DNA from: Prosthecobacter sp.
GTDB taxonomy: Bacteria > Verrucomicrobiota > Verrucomicrobiia > Verrucomicrobiales > Verrucomicrobiaceae
Direction: 5' to 3'
Assembly (NCBI RefSeq): GCF_014879935.1
Contig: NZ_JACSRD010000164.1
Coordinates: 1 to 44,232 of the forward strand
Length of the DNA: 44,232 nt
Both the position numbers and the translations under genes were made by a program. A model generated the notes under the pieces. It saw only the letters and a list, made by a program, of their open reading frames with translations, did not search any database and was not told the DNA's origin. Positions 25,867-35,084 of the stretch are shown here, one piece after another; position 1 is the first letter of the stretch, and each line of letters begins with the position of its first letter.

Positions 25867-26721
25867 TTGCGCTGGGGCATCGTGTTGGTTTTTGCATTCG
25901 GTTCTTCTCTGATGGTCCTGGCCGGCGAGTGGCCGCGGGAGTTGCAGGCGTATCGCGGCACGACGCCGAGGGTGGATGGCGTGATCGAGACGGGAGAGTG
26001 GGATGATGCGGTGAAGTTTGATGGCGTCAGCGGATGGACGCCGCAGTTTTCGCCGACGACGAATCCCAAGGATCGCTCGCTGACCGGCTGGGTGAAGTTT
26101 GACTCGAGGCGGCTGTATTTCGCGTTTCGCATCACGGATGACGTGCTTTATGGCATCGACACGGAGAGATGGCTGCCGGAGAAGAATCCGAAGGCACATG
26201 AGCTCACGCGTGAGGGCTGGCCGTGGTTTGGCGATGAGATGGAACTGCTCATCAACGCCTCGAACCGCTGGAAAGCTGACGAGAACGCTGCTGGTGACGG
26301 GGCGTCCTGGCAGATGGTGTGCAATCTGACCAAATCGCGGCTCGGCGGCGTGGGAAAAGGTGGTTTGCTCGAAGGCGAGCCGCGTTCGGATGCGAAGGCG
26401 TGGGAAACGTATCAGCGTTGGATTCAAACCGGCGCGATGGAGGCGGTGGCGAAGGTTTTGCCCGACGGAAGCGGCTACATCATCGAATGGGCGGTGAGTT
26501 TTGATCCCTGCCTTGAGATCGCACCGGGGGTGTTCTTCAAACCCGGCGACGAAGAGGTGACAATGGGCCTGAACATTGCCGTGGGTGATCTGGATGAGAA
26601 GACGAAAGGCGCGGGGAACTTCGGCAACTTTCATCATGAGGACTGGTTCGCGGGCGAGAAGAACAAACGGACGAATCTGCGGCAGTGGGGCACGCTGCGG
26701 CTGATGCCGGGGGTGAAATGA
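25867..26721 (+). CDS. Secreted CBM9-like sugar-binding protein
   Basis: Residues after a hydrophobic segment (RWGIVLVFAFGSSLMVLAG, probable signal peptide) follow the family 9 carbohydrate-binding/DOMON-like pattern: TPRVDGVIETGEWDDAVKFDG, LTGWVKFDSRRLYFAFRITDDV, GDEMELLINAS, GYIIEWAVSFDP, NIAVGDLDE. Expected length without the leader is about 265 residues, close to this. The open frame extends to an ATG at 25759, but that part is heptamer and palindrome repeat, so a TTG at 25867 (or GTG at 25882) is the likelier start; this is uncertain. It probably binds cell-surface or substrate glycan next to the sulfatase and peptidase genes. Confidence 0.75.
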   Translation: MRWGIVLVFAFGSSLMVLAGEWPRELQAYRGTTPRVDGVIETGEWDDAVKFDGVSGWTPQFSPTTNPKDRSLTGWVKFDSRRLYFAFRITDDVLYGIDTERWLPEKNPKAHELTREGWPWFGDEMELLINASNRWKADENAAGDGASWQMVCNLTKSRLGGVGKGGLLEGEPRSDAKAWETYQRWIQTGAMEAVAKVLPDGSGYIIEWAVSFDPCLEIAPGVFFKPGDEEVTMGLNIAVGDLDEKTKGAGNFGNFHHEDWFAGEKNKRTNLRQWGTLRLMPGVK

Positions 26722-26738
26722 CGAATTCCGAATGACGA

Positions 26739-27521
26739 ATGACGAAGCCCGGACATCGTCGGCGCGTGAAGCTGCTCCCCAACCATCGCGCGCATGACGC
26801 GCAGCACCTCATCCGGCGCTGGCGTGTGCTCGCGCGGGAGACGGGATGCCGGACCCGCGTGCTGTGCGGGCTGGACGACGTGGCGGTGATCGCGATTGAA
26901 TCGGCGGCGGCGCAAAAGGGCGCTCCAGCGGTTTACTTGTCATCCGGCGTGCATGGTGATGAAGCTGCTGCGGCCTGGGGATTGCTGCTGTGGGGGGAGA
27001 AGCATTGGAGAAAGCTGGCCCAGGGGTCTTTCTTGATCGCTCCGTGCCTCAACCCGATCGGGCTGATGCTGAACACGCGGGCGGATCATCGCGGGATCGA
27101 CATCAACCGCCGCTTTCACGATGCGGAGGATGTGATCTGCGGCCCGTGGCAGCGCTGGATCACCGGAAAGGCGATGCGTTTCGGCCTGTGCCTGCATGAG
27201 GACTACGACGCGCAGGGAATCTATCTCTATGAGCTCAATCACGCGCGGGAGACGGCGGGACACGAGATCATCGGGCGGTGTGCCAGCGTGATCGCCCCTG
27301 ACCCGCGCACGGCCATCGACGGCCAGCGTGCCCGGGGCGGCGTGATCCGCCGCCGCACGCTGCCGACGCATCTACCAGGCATGCCGGAGGCGATTGAACT
27401 GCACCAGCGTGACTGTCCGCTCACGCTGACGTTTGAGACACCGTCGGAGTTCGATCTCGACACGCGGGTGAGGGCGCAGGTGAAGTTCATCGAATCCGCG
27501 ATGGAGGTGCTGGGCGCATGA
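26739..27521 (+). CDS. M14-family zinc carboxypeptidase (MpaA/aspartoacylase-like)
   Basis: The 260-residue protein has the M14 signature in order: VHGDE (zinc His and Glu), DINRRFH (substrate Arg), CLHEDYDA (zinc His) and a late TFETPS (general-base Glu). It lacks a signal peptide, so it acts in the cytoplasm, as do MpaA-type murein-tripeptide amidases and related succinylglutamate desuccinylases; which substrate is used cannot be told. The first ATG lies in a GAATGAC heptamer; a GTG at 26766 in front of KLLPNHR is an alternative. The last four bases (ATGA) overlap the next gene's start, so the two are translationally coupled. Confidence 0.82.
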   Translation: MTKPGHRRRVKLLPNHRAHDAQHLIRRWRVLARETGCRTRVLCGLDDVAVIAIESAAAQKGAPAVYLSSGVHGDEAAAAWGLLLWGEKHWRKLAQGSFLIAPCLNPIGLMLNTRADHRGIDINRRFHDAEDVICGPWQRWITGKAMRFGLCLHEDYDAQGIYLYELNHARETAGHEIIGRCASVIAPDPRTAIDGQRARGGVIRRRTLPTHLPGMPEAIELHQRDCPLTLTFETPSEFDLDTRVRAQVKFIESAMEVLGA

Positions 27522-28480
27522 GCCGGCTGCTGGCCGTTTTGGCAGTGCTCATGCTGTCTGCTTGCGCGGCGTTGAAGCCGTCCGGCGTGCGCCCGGTGCT
27601 GTGCGCGGAGGACTGGGTGAGTTTTGATGGCAAGACGATGCCCTGGCAGTCGTGGGCGGTGCCGTCTGGCACGAAGCCACGCGGGATCGTGATCGCCGTG
27701 CATGGACTCAGCGGTGCGAAGTCGGATTTCTGGTTCCTCGGCCAGGAGCTGCCAAAGCGCGGCTACACGGTCTATGCGTATGATCTGCGCGGTCAGGGGA
27801 ATGATCCTGTCATCGGGGAGCGGGGCGACATCACTGGTCAAAAGGTCTGGAAGCGTGACCTGGCCACGTTTCATGCCTTGGTGAAGCGCAGGCATCCGAA
27901 AGTGCCGGTGTTCTGGTATGGCGAGAGCCTCGGCAGCCTCATCGCCCTGCACACGGCGGCGGATCTGTTGGGAAATCGCAGTGATCCAGAGGCGATCATC
28001 CTGGCCTCGCCTGTGGCCGGTCTGCGGCAGACGATCAGCGGCTTCCAGCGTTTCCTGCTGGAGACGGCGGCGAAGCTTTCACCCCGCACACGCTACACGC
28101 TGGGGGAACTGGCGGGCGTGGACGAGAAGAAGATCCAGGTGACGTCCAATTCGACGCATGGCGGCCAGATGGCGGTGACGCCGCATCATGTGGGCGCGTT
28201 TTCGCTGCGGCTGCTGACCACGATCGGCGAGATGCTGGATGAGAACCCGGACGCGGTGCGCGATCTGAAGATGCCGGTGCTGTTTGTGGCATCTCCCAAT
28301 GACGTGATGTCCTCCGCAGACCAGATCCAGGGTCTTTTTGCTCAGGTGCGCAGCCGGGACAAGAAGCTGCTGTGGTACACGCGCTCCTACCATCTGCTGC
28401 TGCATGACGTGCAGCGGCAGGAAGTGGTGAATGACGTGGCCAGATGGCTCGACCGGCAGGTGAAGGACAGGGAACGCTGA
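27518..28480 (+). CDS. Lipoprotein alpha/beta-hydrolase (monoacylglycerol lipase/lysophospholipase type)
   Basis: The 320-residue protein starts MSRLLAVLAVLMLSACAAL, a lipoprotein signal with lipobox LSAC, so it is probably membrane-anchored outside the cytoplasm. Motifs: oxyanion VHGLSG, YDLRGQGND, nucleophile elbow GESLG, acid in ASPNDVMSS and His in YHLLLHD, the order of monoglyceride lipase-like serine hydrolases (Hydrolase_4). Start overlaps the M14 peptidase stop. The next gene begins 14 bp after its stop. Confidence 0.83.
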   Translation: MSRLLAVLAVLMLSACAALKPSGVRPVLCAEDWVSFDGKTMPWQSWAVPSGTKPRGIVIAVHGLSGAKSDFWFLGQELPKRGYTVYAYDLRGQGNDPVIGERGDITGQKVWKRDLATFHALVKRRHPKVPVFWYGESLGSLIALHTAADLLGNRSDPEAIILASPVAGLRQTISGFQRFLLETAAKLSPRTRYTLGELAGVDEKKIQVTSNSTHGGQMAVTPHHVGAFSLRLLTTIGEMLDENPDAVRDLKMPVLFVASPNDVMSSADQIQGLFAQVRSRDKKLLWYTRSYHLLLHDVQRQEVVNDVARWLDRQVKDRER

Positions 28481-28494
28481 ACTCACAATCCCCC

Positions 28495-29358
28495 ATGAAT
28501 CTGGACGATCTTGTTTTTGATGCCGTGAGCCTGGCTGAACTGCCGCTGAAGGCCGCTGAAGTGACGAAGAGCGTGAAAGCGCAGGCGGGTCGTGCGGCCA
28601 CGCCGAAGGCGGTGGCGGCTGCGTTGGAGACCTTGCGCGCCGCGAGCCGCTTGAACCGCATCCAGGCTGGCAAAACGATGCTCTTCACCACGCAGAGCCT
28701 CGAATCGGCCACGGCATCGATTTTGCGCAGCTTGATCGCGGCCGCGAAACAACCGCCGCAGGCTGCGAAACTGCGGACGAAGCTGCCCACGAGCCTGCAA
28801 ACGCATTTTGAGACCGCTTTGACCGGTCTGGTGGCCCAAGGTGCCGCGTTTGTGCTGCCTGGAGCGAAGCGGCTGGTTTATGCACAAAGGCCGAAGCCAT
28901 CTGCGCTGCTCGACAAGGCACGACAGCGGGCGTTGCAGAAGATCCTCGATGAACTCAACGCGGCACGTGAGGTACCTGTGACAGTGGCGGATTTCGCAGC
29001 CTGGCTGGATGGGGAAACGCCGGATGTCATGGCTGCGGCGACATGCGGGGCTGAACCGCTGCTCGTCGTGCCGGATGAGGCCGTTTTGCGAGTGTGGTAT
29101 GAGCAGGACCGGCAGCGTTCATCGACGCTGATGGTGCCCATTCCTCGCACATTTGAGAAATACAGCGCGTGGGCGGAGGAGCGTGGCGGGATCGCTGATA
29201 GTCAGGCATTGCGAAACTTGATGGAGGGCCTTTACAACACGGGACGCATCCTGCTAGAACCTTGCGAACGACCACAAGACCTCCCTGAGCATGAACGTGC
29301 CATGCTCGTGCGGATGTCTCTTGGTCCTCCCGGTTACTCCTGGTGCTGGATCGCCTGA
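28495..29358 (+). CDS. Unrecognised cytosolic protein, partner of the downstream ATPase
   Basis: The 287-residue protein has no signal peptide. Residues about 1-65 and 75-130 look like two winged-helix-like units, each ending in a short hairpin (AASRLNRIQAGKTMLFTTQ; VAQGAAFVLPGAKRLVYAQRP). Residues about 140-190 form a helix with LDELN...VTVADFAAWLDG. The last 90 residues contain VVPDEAVLRVWYEQDRQRSSTLMVPIPRTFEKYSAW. I do not recognise the family. The start at 28495 removes a 17-codon extension that overlaps the previous gene. Together with the ATPase gene 32 bp downstream it looks like a two-gene module; function unknown. Confidence 0.7.
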   Translation: MNLDDLVFDAVSLAELPLKAAEVTKSVKAQAGRAATPKAVAAALETLRAASRLNRIQAGKTMLFTTQSLESATASILRSLIAAAKQPPQAAKLRTKLPTSLQTHFETALTGLVAQGAAFVLPGAKRLVYAQRPKPSALLDKARQRALQKILDELNAAREVPVTVADFAAWLDGETPDVMAAATCGAEPLLVVPDEAVLRVWYEQDRQRSSTLMVPIPRTFEKYSAWAEERGGIADSQALRNLMEGLYNTGRILLEPCERPQDLPEHERAMLVRMSLGPPGYSWCWIA

Positions 29359-29390
29359 TTCAGCGCCATCCCGAATCCTCCCGAAGACCC

Positions 29391-31886
29391 ATGTCTCCCT
29401 ACGTCGCTCTGAATCCGTTCGCCGTCACGAGTGTCGGCGAAAATGACCTGTGGAATGCCGCCTCGCTGCTGGATGTGCCAGACATCCACTCGGCGGCGTT
29501 TTGTGTGCTGAAAAACACCGTGGACCAGGTGCGCTTGCAGAAGCGCAGCCAGGTGCGCTTCGTGCGTGGCGCGGGCGGCTCTGGAAAGTCGCACCTCTTT
29601 GCGCGGCTGCATCGTGTGTGCGCGGACGGCATCTTCTACGCGTATGCGCCGAATCCGCCGCTGCAGCCGGAAGCGCTGGAACAGTTCGTCCTTTCGCGCT
29701 TCGTCACCAGCCTGCGGCACCCTGCGCGCACGGCGGAGGGAAAGGCCCCCTACAGCCAGCTCCGTCTGCTGGCGTATGCGTTGTTGAAGCCGGTGGTGGA
29801 GCAGAATTTCACCTTTCCCGAGCTGCACGAGGCGTGGGCGGAGATCAGCCTCGACACACGGAAGGAGATGATCCACCAGGCGGTGCAGATCCTGGAGAAT
29901 GACCATCCCATGGTGCCGCGCAGTGTGCTGCGCTGCCTGCTCACGGTGCTGCGTGAGGACAAGGAGCACCTGGCCGCGCAGTGGCTTTCTGGCGCGGCGT
30001 ATCTGACGGAGAGTGAATTGAAGTACCTCGGCGTCACCGAGCCGCTGCAACGCGGTGAGATGGGGCCCGTGATCCAGCTTTTCGGCAAACTGGCCTCGCA
30101 GGCCGGATCACCCGTCGTGCTGGCGCTCGACCAGCTCGATCTCATCGCCACGCCGCCGCAGTTTGACGAGATGCAGCGCCTGCTGTTCTCGCTGATCGAT
30201 CAGAGCGAGAACTGGGTGGTGCTCATCGGCGTGGTGGCGGAACGTTTTGCCATGTGGGATGCGGCGCTCACGCAGGCACTGCGGGGCCGCATCGGCGTGC
30301 CGGATGCGTACGCGCCGCTCGGCTTCCGCCTGCCGGTGATCGACATGCTGCCCATCGGCAGCGAGCAGAAGCGGCAGCTCCTGGCCTGCCGCCTGGACGC
30401 GCCTGCGCTCGCGGAGCAGCGCAAGAAAGACGGCGTCAGCTCGGCCATTCATCCGCTGCTGGAGGAGGACATCGCACGCCTCACCGCCGGCGGGGCGATC
30501 TTCCCGCGTCATTTGCTCGCCGCAGCGGCGGAGGTGTATGCCTCGCGCGTTTCAGATGTGATGCCGGGTTTGCAGCCGGCGGTTGCCGCCACGCCTGAGG
30601 CTGTGGTGAACGCCGTGCCGCCTGCAACGCAGACTGCGGCACCGGCACCGGTCGTCGCTGCCCCGGCGGTCGCCGTCCCGATTCCTGTCCCGACGCCTGT
30701 TCCGGAAGCTGCTGCTTCCGCGGCGGTGCCTGTCGTTCCAGTGGTCGAAGCGGTGGCTCCCAAGCCGGCGCCTCCGCCCCCTTCGATTCCCGTGACTGAA
30801 ACCGTGGTGGTGCCAACACCGGTCGTCGCTCCGAAGGCCGTGACGCCACCGCCAGCCGCTTCTGAACCTGCGGCGGCAGTGGTCGTTGCTGCCGCCGTGG
30901 CAGCGCCCGTGATCGCCCCGGTGATCGTTTCCAAGATGCCGCTGGCGGAAAAGATGGACGCCCTGCTCAAGGAGGCCATGGAGGCGGCCAAGGGCGACAC
31001 CGCAGCGCCGAGCGCGGTCGATCTGGGCGAACGTGCCCGCGATGTGATCGAGCTCATGGTCGCGCCGCCGGTGACCATCACGGAAGGCGATCTGCGCAAA
31101 ACCTACGACAACTTCGACGGCACCGACCGCTGGTTCGAGTGGGGCGGCGGCCGCGTGCGCCTGGTGACGAGCAATTCAATGCGCGGCAGCTTCATTGCGG
31201 TGCTGGAACGCCTCAAGGAGGCAGCCGGGGACACGCTGCTGCTGCGTCATGCGGTGGCGCCGGTCTCGGGACAGCTCACGCTCGAGCTGCTGAACGCCTT
31301 CAAGGCCAGGAACACCTTCCACCACCTGCCGGCCTCCGAAACCGTGGTGCTGGCCGCATTGGGACGCCTCCTTGCCGCGCAGCGTGAGGGCTCCTATGAC
31401 GAGCTGGCCACCGAGCCGCCCGCCAGCAGGGACCATGTGCTCGCCGCCCTGCGCAGTCATCCCCTGCTGCGTGGCCTGCGCCTGTGGGACATGATTCAAA
31501 AAGCACATGCGCCGAAGGCCTCGCGTGCTCCCGCACCGCCGCCTCCTCCGTCGTCTGTCCTTTCGACCATCGCCCGTTCGAAACCCGGCTCTCCTCCATC
31601 ACCCGCCGCGCCTGCGATTCCTGCGGTGCCGGCCATGGTGGTGACGGTCCCGCCACCGTCGCTTCCGGGTGCGACTCCCGCTCCGCCGCCACTGCCTGTG
31701 GCAAAGCCCGCGCCTCCACCGGTGCCGGTGGCAAAACCACCGATGCCGCCCATCACCGCAGTGCCCACCGCGCAAAAGCCCGTCGCACGTCCGCCCGCGC
31801 CACCCGTGGCAAAGCCGCCGCCCGGCGTTCCGCGTCCTCCCGTGGCCAGGAAACTGCCGCCGCCCTCGACCGAAAACGCGGCCTGA
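29391..31886 (+). CDS. P-loop ATPase with long Pro/Ala-rich linkers
   Basis: The 831-residue protein starts MSPYVALNPFAVTSVGEND. An AAA-type NTPase domain spans about 1-390: Walker A GAGGSGKSHLF (about 60-70) and Walker B VVLALDQLD (about 242-250), plus FPRHLLAAAAEVYA at its end. Residues about 390-525 form a Pro/Ala/Val-rich, presumably disordered linker. A second folded domain (about 525-710, MPLAEKMDALLKEA, YDNFDGTDRWFEWGGGRVRLV, LLRHAVAPVSGQLTLELLNAF) precedes a Pro-rich tail with PPxPVAKP repeats. No transmembrane segment or signal peptide, so cytosolic. The combination resembles no well-known machine that I can name; a role in DNA transactions or defence is possible but unproven. It follows the wHTH-like partner by 32 bp. 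Confidence 0.75.
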   Translation: MSPYVALNPFAVTSVGENDLWNAASLLDVPDIHSAAFCVLKNTVDQVRLQKRSQVRFVRGAGGSGKSHLFARLHRVCADGIFYAYAPNPPLQPEALEQFVLSRFVTSLRHPARTAEGKAPYSQLRLLAYALLKPVVEQNFTFPELHEAWAEISLDTRKEMIHQAVQILENDHPMVPRSVLRCLLTVLREDKEHLAAQWLSGAAYLTESELKYLGVTEPLQRGEMGPVIQLFGKLASQAGSPVVLALDQLDLIATPPQFDEMQRLLFSLIDQSENWVVLIGVVAERFAMWDAALTQALRGRIGVPDAYAPLGFRLPVIDMLPIGSEQKRQLLACRLDAPALAEQRKKDGVSSAIHPLLEEDIARLTAGGAIFPRHLLAAAAEVYASRVSDVMPGLQPAVAATPEAVVNAVPPATQTAAPAPVVAAPAVAVPIPVPTPVPEAAASAAVPVVPVVEAVAPKPAPPPPSIPVTETVVVPTPVVAPKAVTPPPAASEPAAAVVVAAAVAAPVIAPVIVSKMPLAEKMDALLKEAMEAAKGDTAAPSAVDLGERARDVIELMVAPPVTITEGDLRKTYDNFDGTDRWFEWGGGRVRLVTSNSMRGSFIAVLERLKEAAGDTLLLRHAVAPVSGQLTLELLNAFKARNTFHHLPASETVVLAALGRLLAAQREGSYDELATEPPASRDHVLAALRSHPLLRGLRLWDMIQKAHAPKASRAPAPPPPPSSVLSTIARSKPGSPPSPAAPAIPAVPAMVVTVPPPSLPGATPAPPPLPVAKPAPPPVPVAKPPMPPITAVPTAQKPVARPPAPPVAKPPPGVPRPPVARKLPPPSTENAA

Positions 31887-31946
31887 TCGGCGTGCCGTGC
31901 TTTCACGGTTACAAACCGGGCTGGTGTGACGTTTACGCGCCCAGCC

Positions 31947-33455
31947 ATGAAAGCATTCGTTCTCCTTCTGCTCAGCATCGTCGCGTTTCAAGCCTTCGCC
32001 GCGGAGTCGAAGCGGCCAAACATTCTCTTTATCTACGCGGATGACCAGTCCACGAAGACCGTGGGCTGTTATCCAGGTTCATGGCCATGGGTGAAGACGC
32101 CAAACATTGATGCCTTGGCAAAAAACGGCATCCGCTTCCAGGCCGCCTACCTCGGCTCCTGGTGCATGCCCTCGCGCGCCACCCTGCTCACCGGCCGACA
32201 TCCGCACGGGATCGAGTCGATGTCGATGGAAGGCCAGTATCCCGGCAGCACTTACGATCCGAAGCAGTGCCCCTTTGTTCCTGCAGAGATGCGCAAACAG
32301 GGCTACCACACCGCGCACATCGGCAAGTGGCACACCGGCACCGATTCCGGCTGGGAGCGCGATTGGGATCATCAGATCGTGTGGAACCGCCCGCTGCACC
32401 CCGAAAATGCCGGCGCATATTACCAGACACAGATCATGAGCGTCGATGGCAAGGAACAGACCATCGAAGGCTATCCGGCCGACAACTACACGCAGTGGTC
32501 GCTCGACTACATCCGCGGCAAAAACCGCGACGCCGCAAAGCCATGGTATCTCTGGCTCTGCTACGGCAGCATTCACGGCCCCTCCACGCCCGCCAAACGC
32601 CACAAGGGCGCTTACAAAGATGCCGAAGTGCCGCTTCCTGCCGACATCTTTCCGCCACGCGAGGGCAAACCCAAATACGTCGAAGAGATGCAGGCATGGA
32701 CGAAGGGGGATGACGGCCATCCGGTCGCGGGCAAAGGCGGCGAAGGTGCAGGAAAAGGCAAAAAAGCCGCCCGCTTCGACAACTGGGTCCGTCAGGTGAA
32801 CGAGTGCGTGCCCGCCATCGACGAAGGTGTCGGACAGCTCGTGGCGGCGCTGAAAGAGACCGGCCAGTACGACAACACGCTCATCGTTTACACCGCCGAT
32901 CAGGGCTTTGCGATGGGCGAGCACGGCTTCCGCATCAAGCTCGCCCCTTACGACGCGAACTATCGTTCGCCTTTCATCGTCAGCATGCCCTCGCGCTTTC
33001 CGACGGGTAAATTCTGCCCGCAGTCCGTGAACGCAACGGACGTCATGGCGACATTTCTCTCGATCATGGGTGTCAAGGTGCCGTGGCCGTTGCATGGCCG
33101 TGATTTCACCTCGCTGCTGGAGAATCCTGACGCCGCCTGGCCGCACACCTGTTACTACGAGCACATGGGCAATGAATACGGTGCGAAGGTTTCTCAAACG
33201 ATCCTCACCGGTGCCACGCAGGCCAACTTTCAGGGCGTGCCGCTCTACTCCGCACTCGTGCAGGATCACTTCAAGCTCGTGCATTACCTCGACGGCAGAT
33301 CCGGCGAGGAACTCTACGATTTGAACGCTGATCCCGAAGAACTGAACAACCTCATCAGCGATCCTACACACGCGGAACGCATCGCAAAGCTTCGGGAGGC
33401 GATGAAGGCAGAACTCAAACGCACCGAAGCCGGGTTTGGCGAGGTGGTGAAGTGA
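31947..33455 (+). CDS. Secreted S1-family sulfatase with CMPSR site
   Basis: The 502-residue protein starts MKAFVLLLLSIVAFQAFA, a signal peptide. Sulfatase hallmarks: NILFIYADDQ with metal ligands D32 and D33, and the formylglycine site C73-M-P-S-R77 followed by TGRHPHG. Further motifs include HIGKWHTG and TADQGFAMGEHG. The C-terminal LYDLNADPEELNNLI is typical of arylsulfatases that act on glycans. An ATG seven codons earlier begins before the signal peptide. It converges with the next sulfatase; a palindrome lies between them. Confidence 0.9.
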   Translation: MKAFVLLLLSIVAFQAFAAESKRPNILFIYADDQSTKTVGCYPGSWPWVKTPNIDALAKNGIRFQAAYLGSWCMPSRATLLTGRHPHGIESMSMEGQYPGSTYDPKQCPFVPAEMRKQGYHTAHIGKWHTGTDSGWERDWDHQIVWNRPLHPENAGAYYQTQIMSVDGKEQTIEGYPADNYTQWSLDYIRGKNRDAAKPWYLWLCYGSIHGPSTPAKRHKGAYKDAEVPLPADIFPPREGKPKYVEEMQAWTKGDDGHPVAGKGGEGAGKGKKAARFDNWVRQVNECVPAIDEGVGQLVAALKETGQYDNTLIVYTADQGFAMGEHGFRIKLAPYDANYRSPFIVSMPSRFPTGKFCPQSVNATDVMATFLSIMGVKVPWPLHGRDFTSLLENPDAAWPHTCYYEHMGNEYGAKVSQTILTGATQANFQGVPLYSALVQDHFKLVHYLDGRSGEELYDLNADPEELNNLISDPTHAERIAKLREAMKAELKRTEAGFGEVVK

Positions 33456-33483
33456 GCAATCGCGTCTTGTGTAAGCGAGATGG

Positions 33484-33523
33484 CGTGAAAAGACCACACA
33501 GGGTGTGATCTGGCCTTTTCACG
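33484..33523. terminator. Hairpin between convergent sulfatase genes
   Basis: Arms CGTGAAAAGACC and GGCCTTTTCACG pair over 11 of 12 positions around a 16-base loop. It lies about 29 bp after one stop codon and 95 bp from the other gene's stop, between two convergent genes, and carries short A/T runs inside both arms. It could act as a bidirectional terminator, though it lacks a strong U-tract on the outside. Confidence 0.5.
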
Positions 33524-33617
33524 GACGGGTAGGGAACCTCCGGTGAGGCACCTGGCTGGGCGGAAGGCTCGATAGATGCCCGGGCCCTCACATCGCGCTC
33601 TCTTCCCCGCCCCACCA

Positions 33618-35081
33618 TCATGGCAGTGCCGGTTTCCATCCGGGCTTGCAGACGGGGTTCATCTGGCTGAGCAGGACGGCGTGTTTCTCCAGCACGGTCT
33701 TTTGATCCGCGTGGGCCGCAAGATTCACGGTCTCTTCAGGATCGCTCACATGGTCGTAAAGTTCACGGTCGGTCGTTTCACCGGTCTTCCAGTTCCTCCA
33801 CTCGGTGTAGCGATGGGTGGCGGTGCGGATGGTGTAGCCCATGTGGGTGGGCGCTTCTTCCGGCTCGCGATCGTAGTAGGCCGGTCGCGAGTGCTGGGTG
33901 AGCGCGGCTTCGCGCACGGTGGCATTTGGGTCGGCAAGGACAGGAGCGAGGCTCACGCCGTCCGTGGTCGTGGGCTTGGGCAGGCCGCAGACCTCGGCGA
34001 GTGTGGGGTACAGATCCATCAACTCGGCCAGCGATTCGGTTTTCTGCCCGGCCGTCTTCATGTCCGGCGTGGCGATGATCATGGGCACGCGGGCATCGAG
34101 CTCGAAGTTGGAAGTCTTCGCAAACAAGGTCTGCTCGCCGAGGTGATAGCCGTGGTCGGACCAGAAGACGATGACGGTGTTGTCGGTCAGACCGAGGCGG
34201 TCGAGCGCATCGAGCACCTTGCCGACCTGCGCATCCATGTAGCTGATGTTGGCGAGGTAACCATGACGCATCTCGCGGATGTTGTGGGCGGTGACTTTGC
34301 GGGCCTTCGGACCTGATCCGAGAATCTCGCGGCTGTCATGCCACGCGATGCGCGGCGCGTCCGTGGGCCATTCAGGATGCTTTGGCACCGCGATGTCCTC
34401 TCGGCGATACAGGTCCCAGTATTTCTTCGGCGCGTTGAAGGGCGAATGCGGCTTCCAGAATCCCACGGCGAGGAAGAACGGTTTCCTCTCGGCTTTGCGT
34501 TGTTCGAGTGCCTCGACGGCCAGTTTGGCCACGCGTCCGTCGAAGTACGCCTCATCCGGCACATCGCGGCACTCGCACTTGGGGTCGGTGGCGCTGCTGG
34601 GCGGCACGGGCTCCTTCACCCCCGGCTTGTCAGCGCCGTGATTCGCGAAGTGCATCTGCGCCGGCACGCTCCACGAGGCGGGATCGCCCTGGATCTCGTG
34701 AATCCAGTTGTGGAAGATCTTGCCGATGTTCTGGGTGAAGTAACCGCTCTTCATGAAGTGCTGCGGCAGTGTGATCGCATCCGGTGCATGCGTGCGGAAG
34801 TGCGTGGCGAGGTCCCACACCTGCAGTGAGTCGAGCCTGCGCCCGGTCATGATCGAGGCCCGCGACGGATTGCACACCGCCTGCTGGCAGTAAGCCTTGT
34901 TGAACAGCAACCCGCGTGACGCGAGCCGGTCCAGATTCGGTGTTTTCACCATCGGATGCCCGTAGCAGCCGAGATCATTGCGCAGATCATCGGAGGCGAT
35001 GAAGAGCACGTTCATCGGCTGCGCCGACGATGATGAAACCACAATGAGGAAGGATGAGAGGAGGGCGAATGCGTGTTTCAT
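33618..35081 (-). CDS. Secreted iduronate-2-sulfatase-like S1 sulfatase
   Basis: The 487-residue protein starts MKHAFALLSSFLIVVSSSSAQ, a signal peptide. Motifs: NVLFIASDDLRNDLGCYG with D31 and D32, formylglycine site C70-N-P-S-R74 followed by MTGRR, IGKIFHN and FWSDHGYHLGE. The last two, with the CNPSRASIMTGRR surrounding, resemble iduronate-2-sulfatases. It is exported and probably removes sulfate from uronic-acid-containing glycans. It begins 3 bp after the stop of the sialidase gene, so the two are co-transcribed. Confidence 0.9.
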   Translation of the reverse strand: MKHAFALLSSFLIVVSSSSAQPMNVLFIASDDLRNDLGCYGHPMVKTPNLDRLASRGLLFNKAYCQQAVCNPSRASIMTGRRLDSLQVWDLATHFRTHAPDAITLPQHFMKSGYFTQNIGKIFHNWIHEIQGDPASWSVPAQMHFANHGADKPGVKEPVPPSSATDPKCECRDVPDEAYFDGRVAKLAVEALEQRKAERKPFFLAVGFWKPHSPFNAPKKYWDLYRREDIAVPKHPEWPTDAPRIAWHDSREILGSGPKARKVTAHNIREMRHGYLANISYMDAQVGKVLDALDRLGLTDNTVIVFWSDHGYHLGEQTLFAKTSNFELDARVPMIIATPDMKTAGQKTESLAELMDLYPTLAEVCGLPKPTTTDGVSLAPVLADPNATVREAALTQHSRPAYYDREPEEAPTHMGYTIRTATHRYTEWRNWKTGETTDRELYDHVSDPEETVNLAAHADQKTVLEKHAVLLSQMNPVCKPGWKPALP

Positions 35082-35084
35082 GGT

